From Campylorhamphus procurvoides (lineage: Eukaryota > Chordata > Aves > Passeriformes > Dendrocolaptidae): a stretch of DNA of 64,000 nucleotides. The stretch is from NCBI GenBank assembly GCA_013396655.1, contig WBMV01001245.1, positions 62,001-126,000 of the forward strand, in the 5' to 3' direction. Shown here one piece after another: positions 35,773-50,900 of this stretch (within the stretch, counting starts at the first letter, position 1; every line of letters starts with the position of its first letter). The notes below the pieces were generated by a model. The model was given only the letters and a program-made list of their open reading frames with translations, was not told the DNA's origin and made no database searches. The position numbers were made by a program, and so were the translations under genes.

Positions 35773-35960
35773 TTATTTACTCTGCACGTTGCAGGGCCTT
35801 ATGCTGACAAGGGTGACAGTCTCCCCCTGGCATCTGAGCAGCCCCACGTTGCACTCGGTCATGGTCCGACGGGCAGCAGAGCCGCCCACTTCAGCACAGA
35901 CCTGGATGCCTCCATCCTCACACAGACCATCTTCATCACAAACACAGCTGTTGGATTGCA
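35773..35960 (-). CDS. C7: C7 exon 18: last coding exon
   Basis: 188 nt including the TAA stop. It encodes [20 protein letters not shown] and [15 protein letters not shown], matching the C-terminus of C7. Confidence 0.95.
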
Positions 35961-38900
35961 CTAAACAAAAGCACAGAGGAAAAACACTCAGGATAGCATC
36001 CAAGTCACCGAAACACCCAAACAGACTAAAATGTTTCCAGCAAAACTGTAGGACTGACAGAAATCTTCTGGAGGGTGCTCAGCGCAAGAAAGACATGGAT
36101 CTGTTGGGGCAGGTTCAGTGGAAGACACAAAAATGATCAGAGGGCTGGAGCACCTATCCTGTGGAGACAGACTGAGAGACCTGGAGTTGTTCAGCCTGGA
36201 GAAGAGAAGGCTCTGAGGAAACCTTACAGCACTTTCCAGTACCTAAAGGGGGCTTATAAAAAAGATAGGGACAGACCTGTTAGTAGGGCCTGCAATGGTA
36301 GGACAAGGGGTAATGGTTTTAATCTGAAAGAGAGTAGATATTAGGAAGAAATTTTTTATGATGAGGGTGGTGAAACACTGGATCAGGTTCACCACAGAGA
36401 TGGTGGATGCCCTATCCCTGGAAACATTCACAGTCAAGTTGGACTGGGCTCAGAACAGCCTGGTCTAGTTGAAGATGTAGCTGATTTCAGGGGCATCGGA
36501 CTAGATGGCCTTTACAGGTCCCTCCAACCCAAAGCTTTCTATGATTCTGTGATTCTTTCCCCAACCTAATTCCCTAATCATTTCACTAATATTAGCTGAT
36601 ACTCAGGTTCTGTGGAAAAACTAGAACTGGAAATGAGTAATGTACTGTTGGGGCTTACTCTGCTTGGAGAGGTTGATCATGCTTGTGGGAAAAGCTTGCT
36701 CAATATGCTTCAAAGACTTCTCAGTGTTACTGCTTGAACTGATTCATGTATTTACTACTCCAGAGCTCAGATAACATGTAAGGTGAGAGATCTGTCCTTG
36801 GACACTAGCAAACCGATAATGCAAACCCTTTCAACTAGTATCTCTATTTTCATATAGACAGTTCCACTAAGATCAAAGGATTTACTCCTATAAATAAATG
36901 TGTGTAGTGACAATCACACAAGGTTTTACGTGAGATTTATTTTTCATAACTGTGCCTGTTCTAATGTTGTATGATTACATTTTTTGTCCAGTGTTTGTCT
37001 CTGCTGAAGCTCCAGCCAGTTTTATTTTTTATTATTATTGTTTTTGTCTGTTCAGCACTGTTAGACAAAACAGATTGAGTCCTATCCAGTAATCCTTTTT
37101 ATTTTCAAATTATGAGAATAACTGCCTCTAGCTTGGGTACTTCTTCATCTTCCTATTCCTGGCAACCCTCCATTAAATACAATGTAGTGTAGGAAGGACA
37201 CTCAGGGAAAATATATCAGGGAATTTGAAAACTGCTGCTGCAGGTTAAAACTATTTCCTGTGAGGGAAGAGACCTCACCTTTGATCACTATATGAGAAAC
37301 TGGGATGGACAGTGAAGTACAAACAGTAATTGGCTTTCCTAGCTAGTATGCAATAGGACACTTAATTCCTTGCCACAAGATACTGCTGGGGAGAGTGCTT
37401 TGCAAATTTCCAGAAAAGTTTACCTATTCTTGTGAGCAGTAAGGACTCCCACAGGTAGAACAAGAAAATGAGTAGGGGAAAGGTTTCACCCAAAACTTCC
37501 AGTAGGCCAAAAAATTGACTCACTTAACAGGGACCTGGAATAAGCTTTTTTTGCAGATAGTGCATTTTGTTACAATATCTTGTGAGGTTTTCTTTTGTGT
37601 GCTTGGAGATTCCTGCCATGTTTGGACAACAAACACTGGGCTGAATGTTGGAACCAGCTTAGCAGTGCCTGATGTTTCTGGGAGGGACTGGAGATGCCAC
37701 ACCTGGATAGACCAACTGCTAATGTGTACTGGGGATGAAGATTTCATTTTGCTCATATGAACAATGTTGCTTACAATTGTGAAGAATCTCTTACCATTGC
37801 ATTTTTCCCACGGACGGCATGATCCACATGGTATTTCAGCTGCCTTGGGTATTTTGCAGTTTTCTGCATTAGTAAGAGAATATTTTCTGCCCGTGCACTC
37901 CAAGGCATGCATCTTGCAAACAGTTAAAAGTGTGTTTCTCTTGGTTCTTTGATCTGTAGCACAGGTGTCCAGGGAAGGACTGAAAACAAAAGCAAGGATT
38001 GCACTGTTTAAATGTGCTTTATCTTGGCACCTCCTAAAAAGAGCTGAGGGAGTCACTGAAGTACCTCCTAAGAGTGCAACAAGGAACTCAAGACACAGAC
38101 GTGAACAATCAAGACTTCTTCCTTTTCCAAGCTGCACCTTAGCAGAGTCAAGGTCTGTCCTGTCTGAAGGGCAGGGATACTACTATCTCTTTGCCCCTGA
38201 CCTCAGTAGCAGTGAGAGAGAGACTTTAGTTAAAAATACTTCAGATCTCAGTTATTCTCTAATTTATGACATATACATGAACACAAGTACATACACAGAA
38301 AACATTTTTTTACATATATATGAACATGCACATATATTAAAATATTTTATAAGTATTTTTTAATTTTAAGACATTAGGATATACTTAAAGATATTTGCTG
38401 TCCTTTAAAACCCTCAGCTTCTACTAAATACAATCTGATCTACCATCAGAGACCAATGATATTTCTGGATATACACATGCATTTTCACAAAAATTTTATG
38501 AAAAATATTTATCCAGGAAACTTCCTTGTTTATTTCTTGAAATGTGGATAGTAATCTAAGCCCCACAAAAATAAGTGTGTAAAAGTGAAAATAACAGTTC
38601 TTGGACAACCTTAAACAGTGTTTACTTTGGGGAAGTTGTCATCATTTGTGTTTCATGGTCTAAGTGTAGAAGGGGAGGGAAAAAAACCCTCCCATTACTT
38701 CTGCGTTTTAATCTCAAACCCCAAGCTTCTCCACTTGTTCTCAGTGCAATCAATAACAACATCTGTGTGGAGTGAGCAAAGAGCAACTATCTGGAGTAGG
38801 GAATGCCTGTGCTCTGCTGGATGCACTTTACAGCCATGGGTAAGGTGCTGTACAGACTACTTGAGAGCAGACAGATGCTCCTGGGAGATGTACAGCTTTG

Positions 38901-41900
38901 AAATTCAGCCTTGAAATCATATTTTCAGCACAGCTTCTCATTTTGAGCTCTCAAACACTCTCACAGAAACTTTTAGTTCTGAAGGCCAACCTCAGGTGAG
39001 CAGGAGAGGCTGATGAGGTACTGGCAAATGGCCCTAATGAGCTTCATGAGGCTGACTGAAGGGCACGGTAACTTTGTACAGAAGTAGCTTGTTGAATGAG
39101 GAAAGAGGAATTTTGAAGATGGAAGTCTAGTAAGAAAGTCTTGACTCAAACTTTGTTCCCTTATGGGCCAAGTGTTAAGGGAAATTTTTTTTTCCCCCTG
39201 TGAATTAAGAAGTGGTTTTCAATCTATAAAAAAGACACTGAGGAAAAGAGTCTTTGCCATGCCTTTGGAAAGATGGTTTTGAAACCTCTTAAAAGAGCTG
39301 GTTTTACAGAAATTTTAAACTATCTCTAACATAGTGCGTCTTTAAGATATTTAAAATATGGCATGGAGTTCATTAGCTGAGCACCTACCTCTGACCAAAT
39401 ATTTTATTAATTATATTACATCTCCCACTTAAATTAGCATCTTCATCTGCTAATGGTCCCTTAACTGCTGTTCTTAGTCAAAATACCAGACACTATATCC
39501 CTAGTAATGTTTGTTGTGTGGATTTTCCTTAATGCTTTTTTGTTAACATAATGAATGAGGTTAACCCTCTTATACTGAGGCACTACAAGAGTACAGCCCA
39601 AGGAATATGTAGCACCAAGCAGCTGATAAAGGCAGCAGGTGCATTTGTATGCTTTATACTGTTTGCTTGTCTGGCTACGCAGCCTATAAGTTAGTGGAGC
39701 ACTGATTTATGTGAGAGTTATCTTTACAGACAGAGGTACAAAAAACCCTTCAGCTTTAAATGTAGTCTTAAATTTGGAAGAACGAAGTGTGTTCCAGGGA
39801 AAGCAACTGATCCATAATTAAATTGTTTATTTAAAATAATCTAAGACCCTTCCTTGCCTGAGTAATAAATCTCAATATCTGAGCCTTAAGGTCAAAATTT
39901 TGTCACAAGGGTCTCATTTATCTGAAAATATTAAGATCATACATTTGCACTAATCTATCTGCTTTGCACTACCTTAGAAACACCCAAAGGAAGAAAGGGA
40001 GATGATTTAACCAGCTGCCAAAGTTGGAATCCAGGAGTTCATGGACCATGTTCCCAAACTCTTGCTACAGTACACTGCCTCAAAATGTCTTAGGAGTCCT
40101 TTAAATATTTGCTATAGCTGGGTCAGCCAGGACAAAGCCTGGAAATCAACATGTTCAGAGTCATAAGAAAAAGTATGGAGAATCTGCACTCAGAAGAGAA
40201 ATTAAGAATTTGCACTTATTGTTGAGAAAGGATATTTCCCAGGGCTGGGAGCATCACAGCAGTGCAATAAAAGTTATTACATGCAAAGAATAATCCTTGT
40301 AAGGCGAATGTGAGAAATGCAATACTTTTTACTTGAAACAGAAAGCTAGGATAAGAAAAATATTTTACTAATATTTTATATTATTGTGAGAAATTAAATA
40401 ACGTCTGTAAGTCCACAAATATCTTCTCTCCATTTCATGTACAATGACAGGAGGGAAACTTTTGGTGAAGCAAAAAATTCATCATGCTATGAATGGTATT
40501 AACTTCCTAAAATTATATTCAAGACCTCAAATTTTAATATACCACAGGCCAAGAACTCTCAGGAGACATGGATGCTATGCAAATAAACTTGGAGGAAAAA
40601 AGAGGGGGTAGTACTTAAAAATTATCAAATCTCAGCTTTCACTGTGGAGATAGTTCTTAGCTACTGGAGGCTGATGTTCCATCTGTACTAACACACCAAC
40701 TCTGCTCTGACCTCTTCCTTGTGCTAGGTGCAATTCACACAGAGCAGCTGGTGTCCATACTCTCTCTGCTCCCAGAAGGTCGGGACTGCATCAGACCAGA
40801 ATGGTCTCTGACCCTAGTAACGCCTGCACTGTGCCTGTAAATAACCCAGGAATTGCCCCTTGCTGCTTTAGCAATTTAAACACTCTGGTGCTAGGAATTG
40901 TTCTGTTGCTCTAACTGATGAGAATAGATGCAACTTAAGGCACCATACTATAAAAGACAAATTACCCTTCACCATCCTGTTCTGGGGTTCTTGTGCTGCC
41001 CTGGGCAGTGTCTTGGAAACTGAAAGAATGGAGGATAGGTCTGAAGCCATGGTGTACCTGAGGTCCCACATGAACTCTTCTGGTTCCCACCTCTCTTCAG
41101 AGAAGAGACTGATGTTGCGAGTCACTGCCACAACAAAGGAAATTACTTCTGCTCTCTGAGGAAGGACTAAGATCTGCTCAGATGCCTTACTCCTATAGCC
41201 TTAACAGGCTGGAAGATTAGTCTGCTTTGACAGCTGATGATTTATCTTTCTATCATTGGATGTGTAATTTCAAGACAGTGAAAAGATGGCATCAGGTAAC
41301 AGGAATGACTGTTATCTATCCTCTTGCCACTTTGAACATAATTATCAAAAATAGAAATAAGAAACCAGTAGATTAATTATAAATGAAGCTTCAATGAGTA
41401 ACTAAATGTAATTCATTTAACTTCCAAGGTTACTGTGACTCTGCCCACGGCCTACCCTAGCATTGTGTCTTCTCTCATATTCTGTCTAACTAAGATTAAC
41501 ACATCCATAAACTAGAGAAGGGGTTGTTGCCTTGTTTAAATAAGTATTGAAAAAAAAAAAAAGCAGGACCAGATTATTTGAAATGTGTAGGTGTTTAAGG
41601 ACAGGGATAGAGTTAGATAGAGAGTTATTACAAACCTGGCACTTATCTTTGCATGTGAGACAATGGCCTCAGACCTTAGGGAACTGCCCAGTGGATTTGC
41701 ATCTGAACTAAGCTCACAAATTTTAATTGTGAGAAGTTCAAAGAGTACTTCAAATTTTGGCTTAAAATCAGAGTCATTACACAGGGCACTCATGGTCTGT
41801 GTGGCTGATGAAAAGTACGCATGTTTGACTGAAAGTTCTGCTATCTTGAAATCACTTGGAGTGACATCAAAGTTTCTTCCTCCTACTACACATGGATAAG

Positions 41901-44900
41901 GTAAATTTGGTCAGTTATCCTGGAGTTTCCAAACTGCTCAGCTCCTGCTGTCACATCAATTTGGGCAGATTTCATATCTAGAGCTCACACCCTCTGTGAT
42001 GATTTTATAGGAGACATCGTCCAGTCTATGCAAACCAGCCCAAAGGCTGGAGTGCTGAGCTCTTTGGCACATCTGACCATCAGTGCCAGGTGGTCTCAGG
42101 TGTCTTCTTGTTATTTTCTGATTTGGTTCTGTTACCTCCATGTTTAACAAAGAACTGAGAGAGTTATTAATTTCCTTACATTATTTCTTTTACATTGCTT
42201 ATTGCAGAATATAGGCTTAGATCAAATAGGAAACAATAAACTGTGATCTGCAAGTTATGAGGTCAGGAGAGGTGATGTAACTGGTCTATGAAAACTGTTG
42301 TGTAAATGTGAGATGAAATTAGATTAAATTAGATTACTGTGCCTTTCACACACACCCCACACCCCCCCGCCCCGGTCTCTCAGCAGGGAAAAGAAATCTG
42401 ATTTATTTCATTAGACTTATAGCTTGGATATTTTTGTCTCAAGGGCCTCTCTTTTAACTTTTACTCAGTCTTCTAAATCCTGAAAACATAATTTTATCTT
42501 TTTCCATCTATTTCACAGATAAAGTGAAATTATTCCTTCACCTTTTGTCATCCCACCAAATTGCATCACTGCTAAAGCCCACTGACAGTTCTGACAAGGC
42601 AGGTAAGAGATGAACAGGACATGGATTGAGCTGTAAAGCAAAGTACAATGCCTCCTTCTCATATGAGTAAAGCTTTCTCCTTTGTTATGGACTGAAGACT
42701 TAAGAAATGTAATTGGTCTTGAATAAAGTGACAATGTAATTGCCAAATTGAGCCTGAACTTACCCACACTCATAAGGCATTTTGCACACACATTGTGACT
42801 GATACACCTTCTCCCATGGCTGACATTTGGGCTCTGTCACTTCTGGTTTCACACTGGGCACTGAAGAACACAAAGTGATATTAAGGGTCAGAAAAACAAG
42901 GGCTGCTAATGATCTACTCTGAAATTATTAGTTGAGTTTAAAAGGCGCTTACTTACACAATCATGACATAAAGTCACATTTTGCATGTTCGTTAAAAGTA
43001 TCTACTGCATGGAAGGAGTAAACACTATTAAAAATATATGATACACTTTGCAGAGTTACTGTGCAGTAATTTATCTATGGGTCACCAGTCAGATGGAAAG
43101 AGACAGGTACTATTTTCAAGCTTAAACATTCATCTCATTTCTGCAGCAGCTATTTGTTTCTGCTAAATTTAGCACTGCTGAGTCATAGCTGGGAACAGGT
43201 TTATCATTAGGTATCAGAGTTCCTGATTTCACTGTTGTCACTAGAATAGTTAAGGCTCCAAAGTCCCATGTAGAAATATAAATATCTTTATAAACTGATG
43301 GTAAAGAAAACTACAAGTTACACCATTAGTCCTCAATCTGTACTAACTTAAAAACAATAGTAATTTTTGGGGAATTTTTATCATTGCATATGTTCCATTC
43401 TTTAAGCACAGAGTTGTATTTCAGATTTTGCTAAACAGTTATCTGGAGTTTTCTGTAACAAGAACAGAAAAACTTTGCTAAATTCTTATGAACACAAATT
43501 CTGAGGAGGTTTTATCCTGATTTGTGTTTTAGATTATATGTCTTTTAACATGAAACTTTCATACTCCAGAATGTTGCTTCCTTCCTTAAAAAAAAATTTT
43601 AAAAATCTCCCTTACAGATTAGGACTGGCTAAGCAAAACAGATGGACAGAGATAACCAGAGAATAAAGCTAACTAAGAAAAAAAATAGTTGCAGTGCATT
43701 GCAATACAGACAGCAAGCATAACCTTGTGTTCCTGCAGATGGAAAATTTTCACCAAAAAATCACTGCTAACGGTCTTGCTGAGTAAATACTCCCATCCAA
43801 ACAAATCTATGCCAATGTGTCTGTATATGCATACCTTCTTAATTTTTACCCTTCTTATCTCATATTCCTTGGGGTTTTAACTGTTATTCTAATCTACTGG
43901 TTGTCCTTTTTGGTTCTTTTTGTGTCCTTTCACACTTCAGCAGCAGTGAGTTGTTTACATACAGCTAAGCTATTCTTTCTGAAAATCCTGTGCTTCCTGT
44001 GAGTGTGGTTATGACACGGTGGCAGGTGGTGTACACCAGCAATCTCACAGGACTCTTGTTTTTTGCGATCTAAGTCAGAATGTCACCTTCCTCTTCCTGC
44101 AGGTGAGGCAACCTCAGGTAGCAGCTGGCTGATAAGGAGACAACAGTGTAGGAGACACACCTATTTTTCTGCAGCAGTGGCTGTTGTCCCCAGTCAAGGG
44201 TCCCCCCAGATGTACAGAAACATCCCGGACCTCAGGTGAAGTTGTGACTGGCTTGAAGCAGCAAACTGCTTGGGTGCCTTAGCGTCACCAATCAGCACTA
44301 TACCAGTGCTCAAGGAAAATCCTTGTCTGTTTTCCAGAGTTTCAAAAGATGACTTAGGCAGAACTTCTGAATGCTACAGCCCTATTTCTGCCAGGGCCTG
44401 CCTGTGTCAGCCCAGAGCTTACACAGCCCTCACCATGAATTTAAAGCAGCATTTTCCCATTGCTTCTAGTTCCTGGAGAGTTACTTCATATGAGCTATGT
44501 GACTGTCAGATGAGCAAAAGGAGTCTCCCAGACCAGTCCTTCTCTGCCATGAGAGGCTGTGGTGCATTGAGCATCTTCCAGATAGAAAAACTCTAACTCC
44601 AAGGTGCAGATCATATAGTGGTGGTGTTACAGAAGATGGGTGGAAAGTGTGTCAGAATAGACAGCAAACATCCCAGACAATCTCTTAAAACATTTTTAGT
44701 GACAATACACAATAGCAATAGGGGAGTGGTAAGCAAAAAGCCATAAGGAAACCTCACATGAAATGTCTTAAGACATCCTGTTTGAATAGACTACAGAAAA
44801 CACACACTGATGTTTTCTGTGCTTCCTGCTGGTGATACAAGCATGGCTACTTAATCACCATAGCTCTGCTCATATCTTAACTAATATTAATAAGGCATAG

Positions 44901-47900
44901 TTTGTCCAGGAAGGAAATTCCTGCATTGTACTTGGAGGACAGCAATGGCTTACCTGGTCTCTTGCACTGGATAGTCTTCATGTCAGGAGACCACTTGAGA
45001 CTGGGCTCACACAAAATGGAATGTGCTCCTTCTAAGTGCATACCATGTGGGCAAGATAGAGTTATTCTCTCACCAATTTCATACACAGCTTTCCATGGCT
45101 CTCCTTGCAAACCCCCCTCCAGGTCAGGCAGGAGACAGGCAGTTTCTATGGATTGAAGCATTTGAGATAGCCACAGTGAAACAATGGGTTGCATAAATCA
45201 GTCACATATTTTATCTTCTCCTAAATTCCTTAACAAATTGAATGGTGAGAATAGCTGATTTTCCTGCAGAAACATATTAATCATTTTAGTGCAGGGTATT
45301 AACTCATCACACCTCCCAAATGCGCAATTATAAGGACATAGTGGCAGTATTTTCTCCTACTGCCTGCAGGTGCAGCCCAGCATTACGGGGGTTTCTCTGT
45401 CCTTAGGACTCATGATTCTGTTGAGGGTTCATACAAGGGAGCAATGTCCTGCTAGAGAGTGGTCATGTACTGATACACAAACAGGTGGCCCTTGAACCGT
45501 GTGGATTAGCATTTGTGGACAGTCAGTCCTGCTTGGAAGGAGGAAAGAAAGCTACTGAAATGCAGTGCTGAAAATTCCTATGGTTCTTGCATATCGCCAT
45601 AGGACCAAAGTAAGCAATGATGTGTTTCCACAGGAAGTAATTTCTGGAGTGGAATTTATTATCTGTCACTTCCAGCCTTCCTTAAAACCAGACTTCATGG
45701 GCGTGTTTCTCATTCAGTATTACAATATCTGGATTCACAATAAAAGTCAATGTAGACTTGATTATGACTAGGAGACTGGGAAATGAGGATGTGTGTTTTC
45801 CCTCTGGTGTTGCTGAAAAGCAGGTGTTCTGAGATGTTTCACTGGACTTCTGAAATGGAATTGTATTTCAAAACAAGAATCATTTAGACATACCCTGGCA
45901 ATATCTTTCTCCAACTTGCCATTGTAAACTACTGACACACTTAGCAACAGGATTGCCAACAAGAGAATAACCATGTCTGCAAGCATAAACAATGTTTTTC
46001 CCAACAGGGTACGAGTTTTCAGCATTCTGAAAGAAACAAACAGGTGAAATTTTAGATACACAATATAAGAACACCCAGCAGTGTTTAACTCTCTTAGATT
46101 CTGGGATGTAGTAGCTGAAAACAGTGAGAAATATTAATGCTATTCTACAAAGCACCAGTGAGAGTATCTGTAATATTGGGGGCAATCCTGGTTATCAATA
46201 GTCAGTAAATGGGATCAAATGCAGCATGGAATAGTGCCATCTTGACTCCTGATGGTGTATAAACTGACTGCAAATATGGATGTTACCAAGCATCAGCAGG
46301 GTAAGATAAGATCTTGTACAACCTTGGACTGAGGGGAGATCAGTGGAGAATATATGGTTTTGCTAATTCTTAGGATGGCATGTTATCAGCTTTCTAAAGG
46401 TTAACACAATGGATTTAAAGATGAGGTTTTCTCTCATTTTATATCCCACTGTCTTCTAAGGGGAGATTTTATGAACAATCAAGATTATTCCATGAGTTGC
46501 AGGGTTTTACCTTTAGTTGGTGAACCAGAAGTATCAATCTAGGAGAAAACTATTGATTACAAAAAAAAAAAAATTCACAGCAAATGGGGGAGTGCAGAAT
46601 TTTGGACCTTGGCTCAGTTTGCAGTTGTGCAGAGGCAACTAATGGATTTTGAACTAATTCTTTTATCTATTTATTGATCAAGGTGAATTTTGACTGCCTG
46701 ATAATATGGAGAAGGCATCATTCATTCATTCAAGGGAGGAATTTTGTCTCCTTTGTTAAACAGGCCCAAGTTACAATGAGGCAAGTACCTTGCCCGATCA
46801 TAGTTTCACCAAGGAACAAGAAAGTGGAATGGTGAGTTACAGAGTGAAGACTCCTAAAATTCTGTTTATAATTTTCTTATGAACTTCCTGAATGACCATG
46901 GACACTTTACTTTCTGTGCATTTTTTTCTCTAGTTTCCTGTGCTTTCTATATGTATTCCACATGGCTCATAAATTTTTTCATAAATATATAGGGTAAAGG
47001 ACAAGTAGATGGCTTTTCTCTATAGGTACTGTGGTTCAGAAAAGCAAAGATTTTGTTCTTGTTTTGGGGATGGGTTTTTTTCAGTTTCATTTTATTTTTA
47101 GCATGAACTTTTGGATATTGTCAAGTAAACAGCCATTGAAAAACACTGCACGAGCTGCTATGTAGTAGATCTGATACTAAGGTTACCAAGAAAAATACAA
47201 ATTTGCAAGTGAACATCTGTATTAACTGTAGTAGAGACATTGCAGATAGGGATAGGACAGATAACTGAGCAATAGAAATAACGTACTTGAACAAACCCAT
47301 TTTCCAGGAGAGGAGGAGGTGAACAGAATTCTGTAGGAGTTATGGATAAATCAAAACAGTGTGGTTCAATCAAGCTATGGAGCAAACAAAAGTACAATTT
47401 AGTTTAAATTTAGTCTTCTTTCAAAATGCTACGCTTCTCAGTGAAGCCTGTTTTCAAGACAATTATGTATACATTTTCATCATAATTATATGTAAATCAG
47501 ACACTACCAGGCTATCCAAGAGCGTGTTAAATAGAATGCTGTCAAGTTTACTGGTTTTTACCCCATTTTCTAGTCTTACCTCGTATTGGATTCACAGCTT
47601 TTGAATTTCATTTTCTTTCGACTTAAACATTAAAGCTCAGTAAGCGATCTTCTCCCTGAATTCAACATCTTATGCACCCTTCTGAAATAATTTTTTAAAT
47701 CTTTCTGAAGCTGTGCTCCAGACGTTTTTTATTGCTTACCGAAGATGCTGCAACTCTTCATCTTCACATGGTCTGCTTTCACTCTCCTCTCCTATGCAGG
47801 CCTTTCCACCCCCATGTGGGGAGGGGTTGTTGCAGTTTCGACTCCTCGATTTCCTTCCCCCTGAACAAGGACTCCAGGAAGACCAGCAGCTCCAGCGTCC

Positions 47901-50900
47901 ATCAACAACACCTACGCAACATTTGGGGATATTTCACTCTCTTTAAACCGCTCTCTCTTTAAAGTGCTCTCTGTGAGTGGTCTAAAGGCGTGGGCTGTTC
48001 GAAGCTGGTGATGGCCCCAACTGTGCCTTTACAGAGAATGTCAGATTGGAATGATCTACTCTTCCTCAACGTGCCTTTTACATAACTATAATTCCACAGA
48101 AGCTACATATTATCAGTGTCTGAGTGAACATACAAACAGCTATTGGCTACAATCAGTTGCAAAATTAAAATGCAAAAATTTGTGAAGCTATTGATATTAA
48201 TTTAGGATATGTATTTACTTATAGACAGTTACATTGAGTGGTTGGTATTGTCCACTGTATTCAACACTAAAAATAAAACCAGGTCTTTGGCATGCACTCT
48301 TTAGACAAAGACTCAGGCTTGACATGGCCCTCCCCATGCTGTATGCCTGCAGTGGTGTCTGACCCAAGCAGCCACTGTTCAGGTGTGCAGTGGGACAGAC
48401 AGACTCTGGAAGCAGGAGGGCACACTAGGGTCACTTCGCAGCTTCTCAACTCTCACGAGTTTAAAGAGCGCTGACCTGGCTGATCTTGCACAAGAGTTCC
48501 CAGCTCACAAGCTGCTCCAAAGGTGTAAGGCTTGCAGTAACACACACACTGTGTTCCTTCCACAGCTGGTTCACCACCATTCTGGCAAGGCTGACATTTG
48601 CAGGGATGATTTTCAGCCATATATTCTTCAATGGCTTGTTTTAGGTAAAGCTTTTTGACTGAGGAGCAGGGTACTTCCTTTACCAGCTCATAGAGTGGTG
48701 TTAGCTACACACAGAGGAGAAACATGTATATTAAATTGTTACGACTGGGATATAAGAGTTTATAAAATAATTTGTGATATATGCTTCTGCATATCAGTGT
48801 TAGCAGATTAGATGCTCTCATTTGCTAACTAGCTAAAATCTTATGTTAGTATTTAATATTAGCCATTTTCCAAAAGTTAGCTCTGCTTGAGAGCATCCTT
48901 TAAAGCTATTAGTAGATCAGTCATATTTAAACATACTTGAGCTATGAGGATACAGTTGAGATAAAATCATAACACAGACCTCCAGTATACTGCAACCTGA
49001 ATTCTCACCCAGATCTTCCTGGTATAAAAAAAGCTGGACATTTAAAGAATCCACTATGATATTTCATTGAACAGTGATCAAAATTAACAATAATTGAAAA
49101 TACTTTGCATTTCCATTGCCTATTTTATGGTATTATAGGCTTTTACATTTAGTAGAAACCTTCCGGACAGAAATAATTTGAGTTTATACCATTCTTCAGT
49201 ATGTGAGCAGTTTCCAGAAGGGACATAAACAAGGTAGCATTGAATATGGCCACACTCAGCTCTGAGATGTCTGTCTCACAGAATTTCTAGTTATGCTAAA
49301 CTTCTGGGTGCAGAGTGAAGAAGGAGGGATAAAAGGGATACAAAGAAATTGGCAACTGAAGTGGAAACTAAAAGGACCTGCCAATAAGCTCTCAGGAAAG
49401 GAGCTGTCTCAAATCTGGGCTTTCTCCACAGACAGGGTGACCCTCTATTCCTAAACAGAACTTCACTGAAGTCACTGAAGGCCGGTAAGATTAGAGGTAT
49501 TGACCTGCCAGTGGACTTATATGTGTAATGCAGCTGATCATATTATCTTCATAGCATTTTCTTCCTGAGAAATTTTCTTTTTTACAAAGTGATCTGAAAA
49601 CAAAATGAGTGTAGACCACAGCCTGATTAATCACCAGCTGTAGCTTAATAATTTCTTCCCTTGAGGCAGTCTCATCTGCTCACCTTTGCTTCAGGAAAAT
49701 AGCCTTACCTTTTTTTTAATTACTCTGGGATAGTCTGTCACTGATGCAGCCCATAGGGTATACCTCTGACTGTTCCCAGAAGGATTATTCAGGTCTAGAT
49801 AACTAAGGCCAGCAACAGCACCTGGGCTTCCTCCTTCTATGTAAGGGTCTCCTTTAATCTTATTACCACTGCTCCCTGTAGATTCAGGTTAGGAAACACA
49901 GAAAATATTGTCATTGCTATATTTACAAATGAAAACAGAAACAGTACACATAAAAACTATGCTAACAAGTAGTGAAAAGACTCACTAGTACAGTTCAATC
50001 ACCTGTGCCTGGATTAAGAGATCCTACATCAATAATATGTAAGAAGTATCTGTTTTTGCAGGTGTCTTGGCAGCCCTGATTTACAGTGTCCAGAAAAGTG
50101 CTGTTTACTGGAAAGCATCAGCAATAACTCATGAGCATTGGAGAGCCTTTTAAAACAGGCACTTGGTGTCTGGGTTCAGGATGTTAGGACAGAATTCAAC
50201 AAAGTTGAATTCAACACCTGCTCCTCATTTTGACAGCTGTTTAGGATGAAATGAAAGATGGATACATGACAACTGTATGAGTCACCATTGAACATTTACC
50301 TGAAGAAGTTTGTAGCAGTTCATCCAGTTTGGAGCATTCCACTTTCTTCTTTTTCACAATGAATGCGTTCCAGCCTGATGTGGTACACTTGTACAAGTCT
50401 GTTATGCTAATACCTGCAGATAATCCATCCATTAACAATACTGTATACAAAAAGTGTGTTAGATTAATTTCTGAGTTTCCCAATGGTTAGAGACGTTGTG
50501 AAGTGCTACGCCTAAATTAGAAGGCAACTCACAGCATGTGTTTGCTGTGGGAAGATCCACTTGTTGCTAAACCCTATGGATGGAGGCTGAGAGATGGGAG
50601 ATGTATTTGGAAAAAGGTTACATTTTCATTTATTTTCTCAGCAGTCCCTAATCCTACAGCACAGCTTCACACTGATTACCATCATAGGTGACACTGGTGT
50701 TTGCTCTGTTTGTAATTTATTCTGCTTTACACAGTTTTACCCAACCTTCATCTCCAAGTAACTTTCAGACTTTAACATTGTTTGAAATTCGTATTGGAAC
50801 TAGAATGCAAGTTTAGCCTGATGAGATCCTCAACCAGTTATCAATTTTTTGCTACCCAGAGGGCTGCAGACATGGATCTAGAACTAAGTGTTATGAATTG

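Noticed and set aside
37520..38137. A 205-codon - strand open frame around C7 exon 17, suggesting a longer exon
   Set aside because: Only 37795-37979 matches C7. A good GTAAGA donor ends the exon, and the read-through part has no family resemblance.
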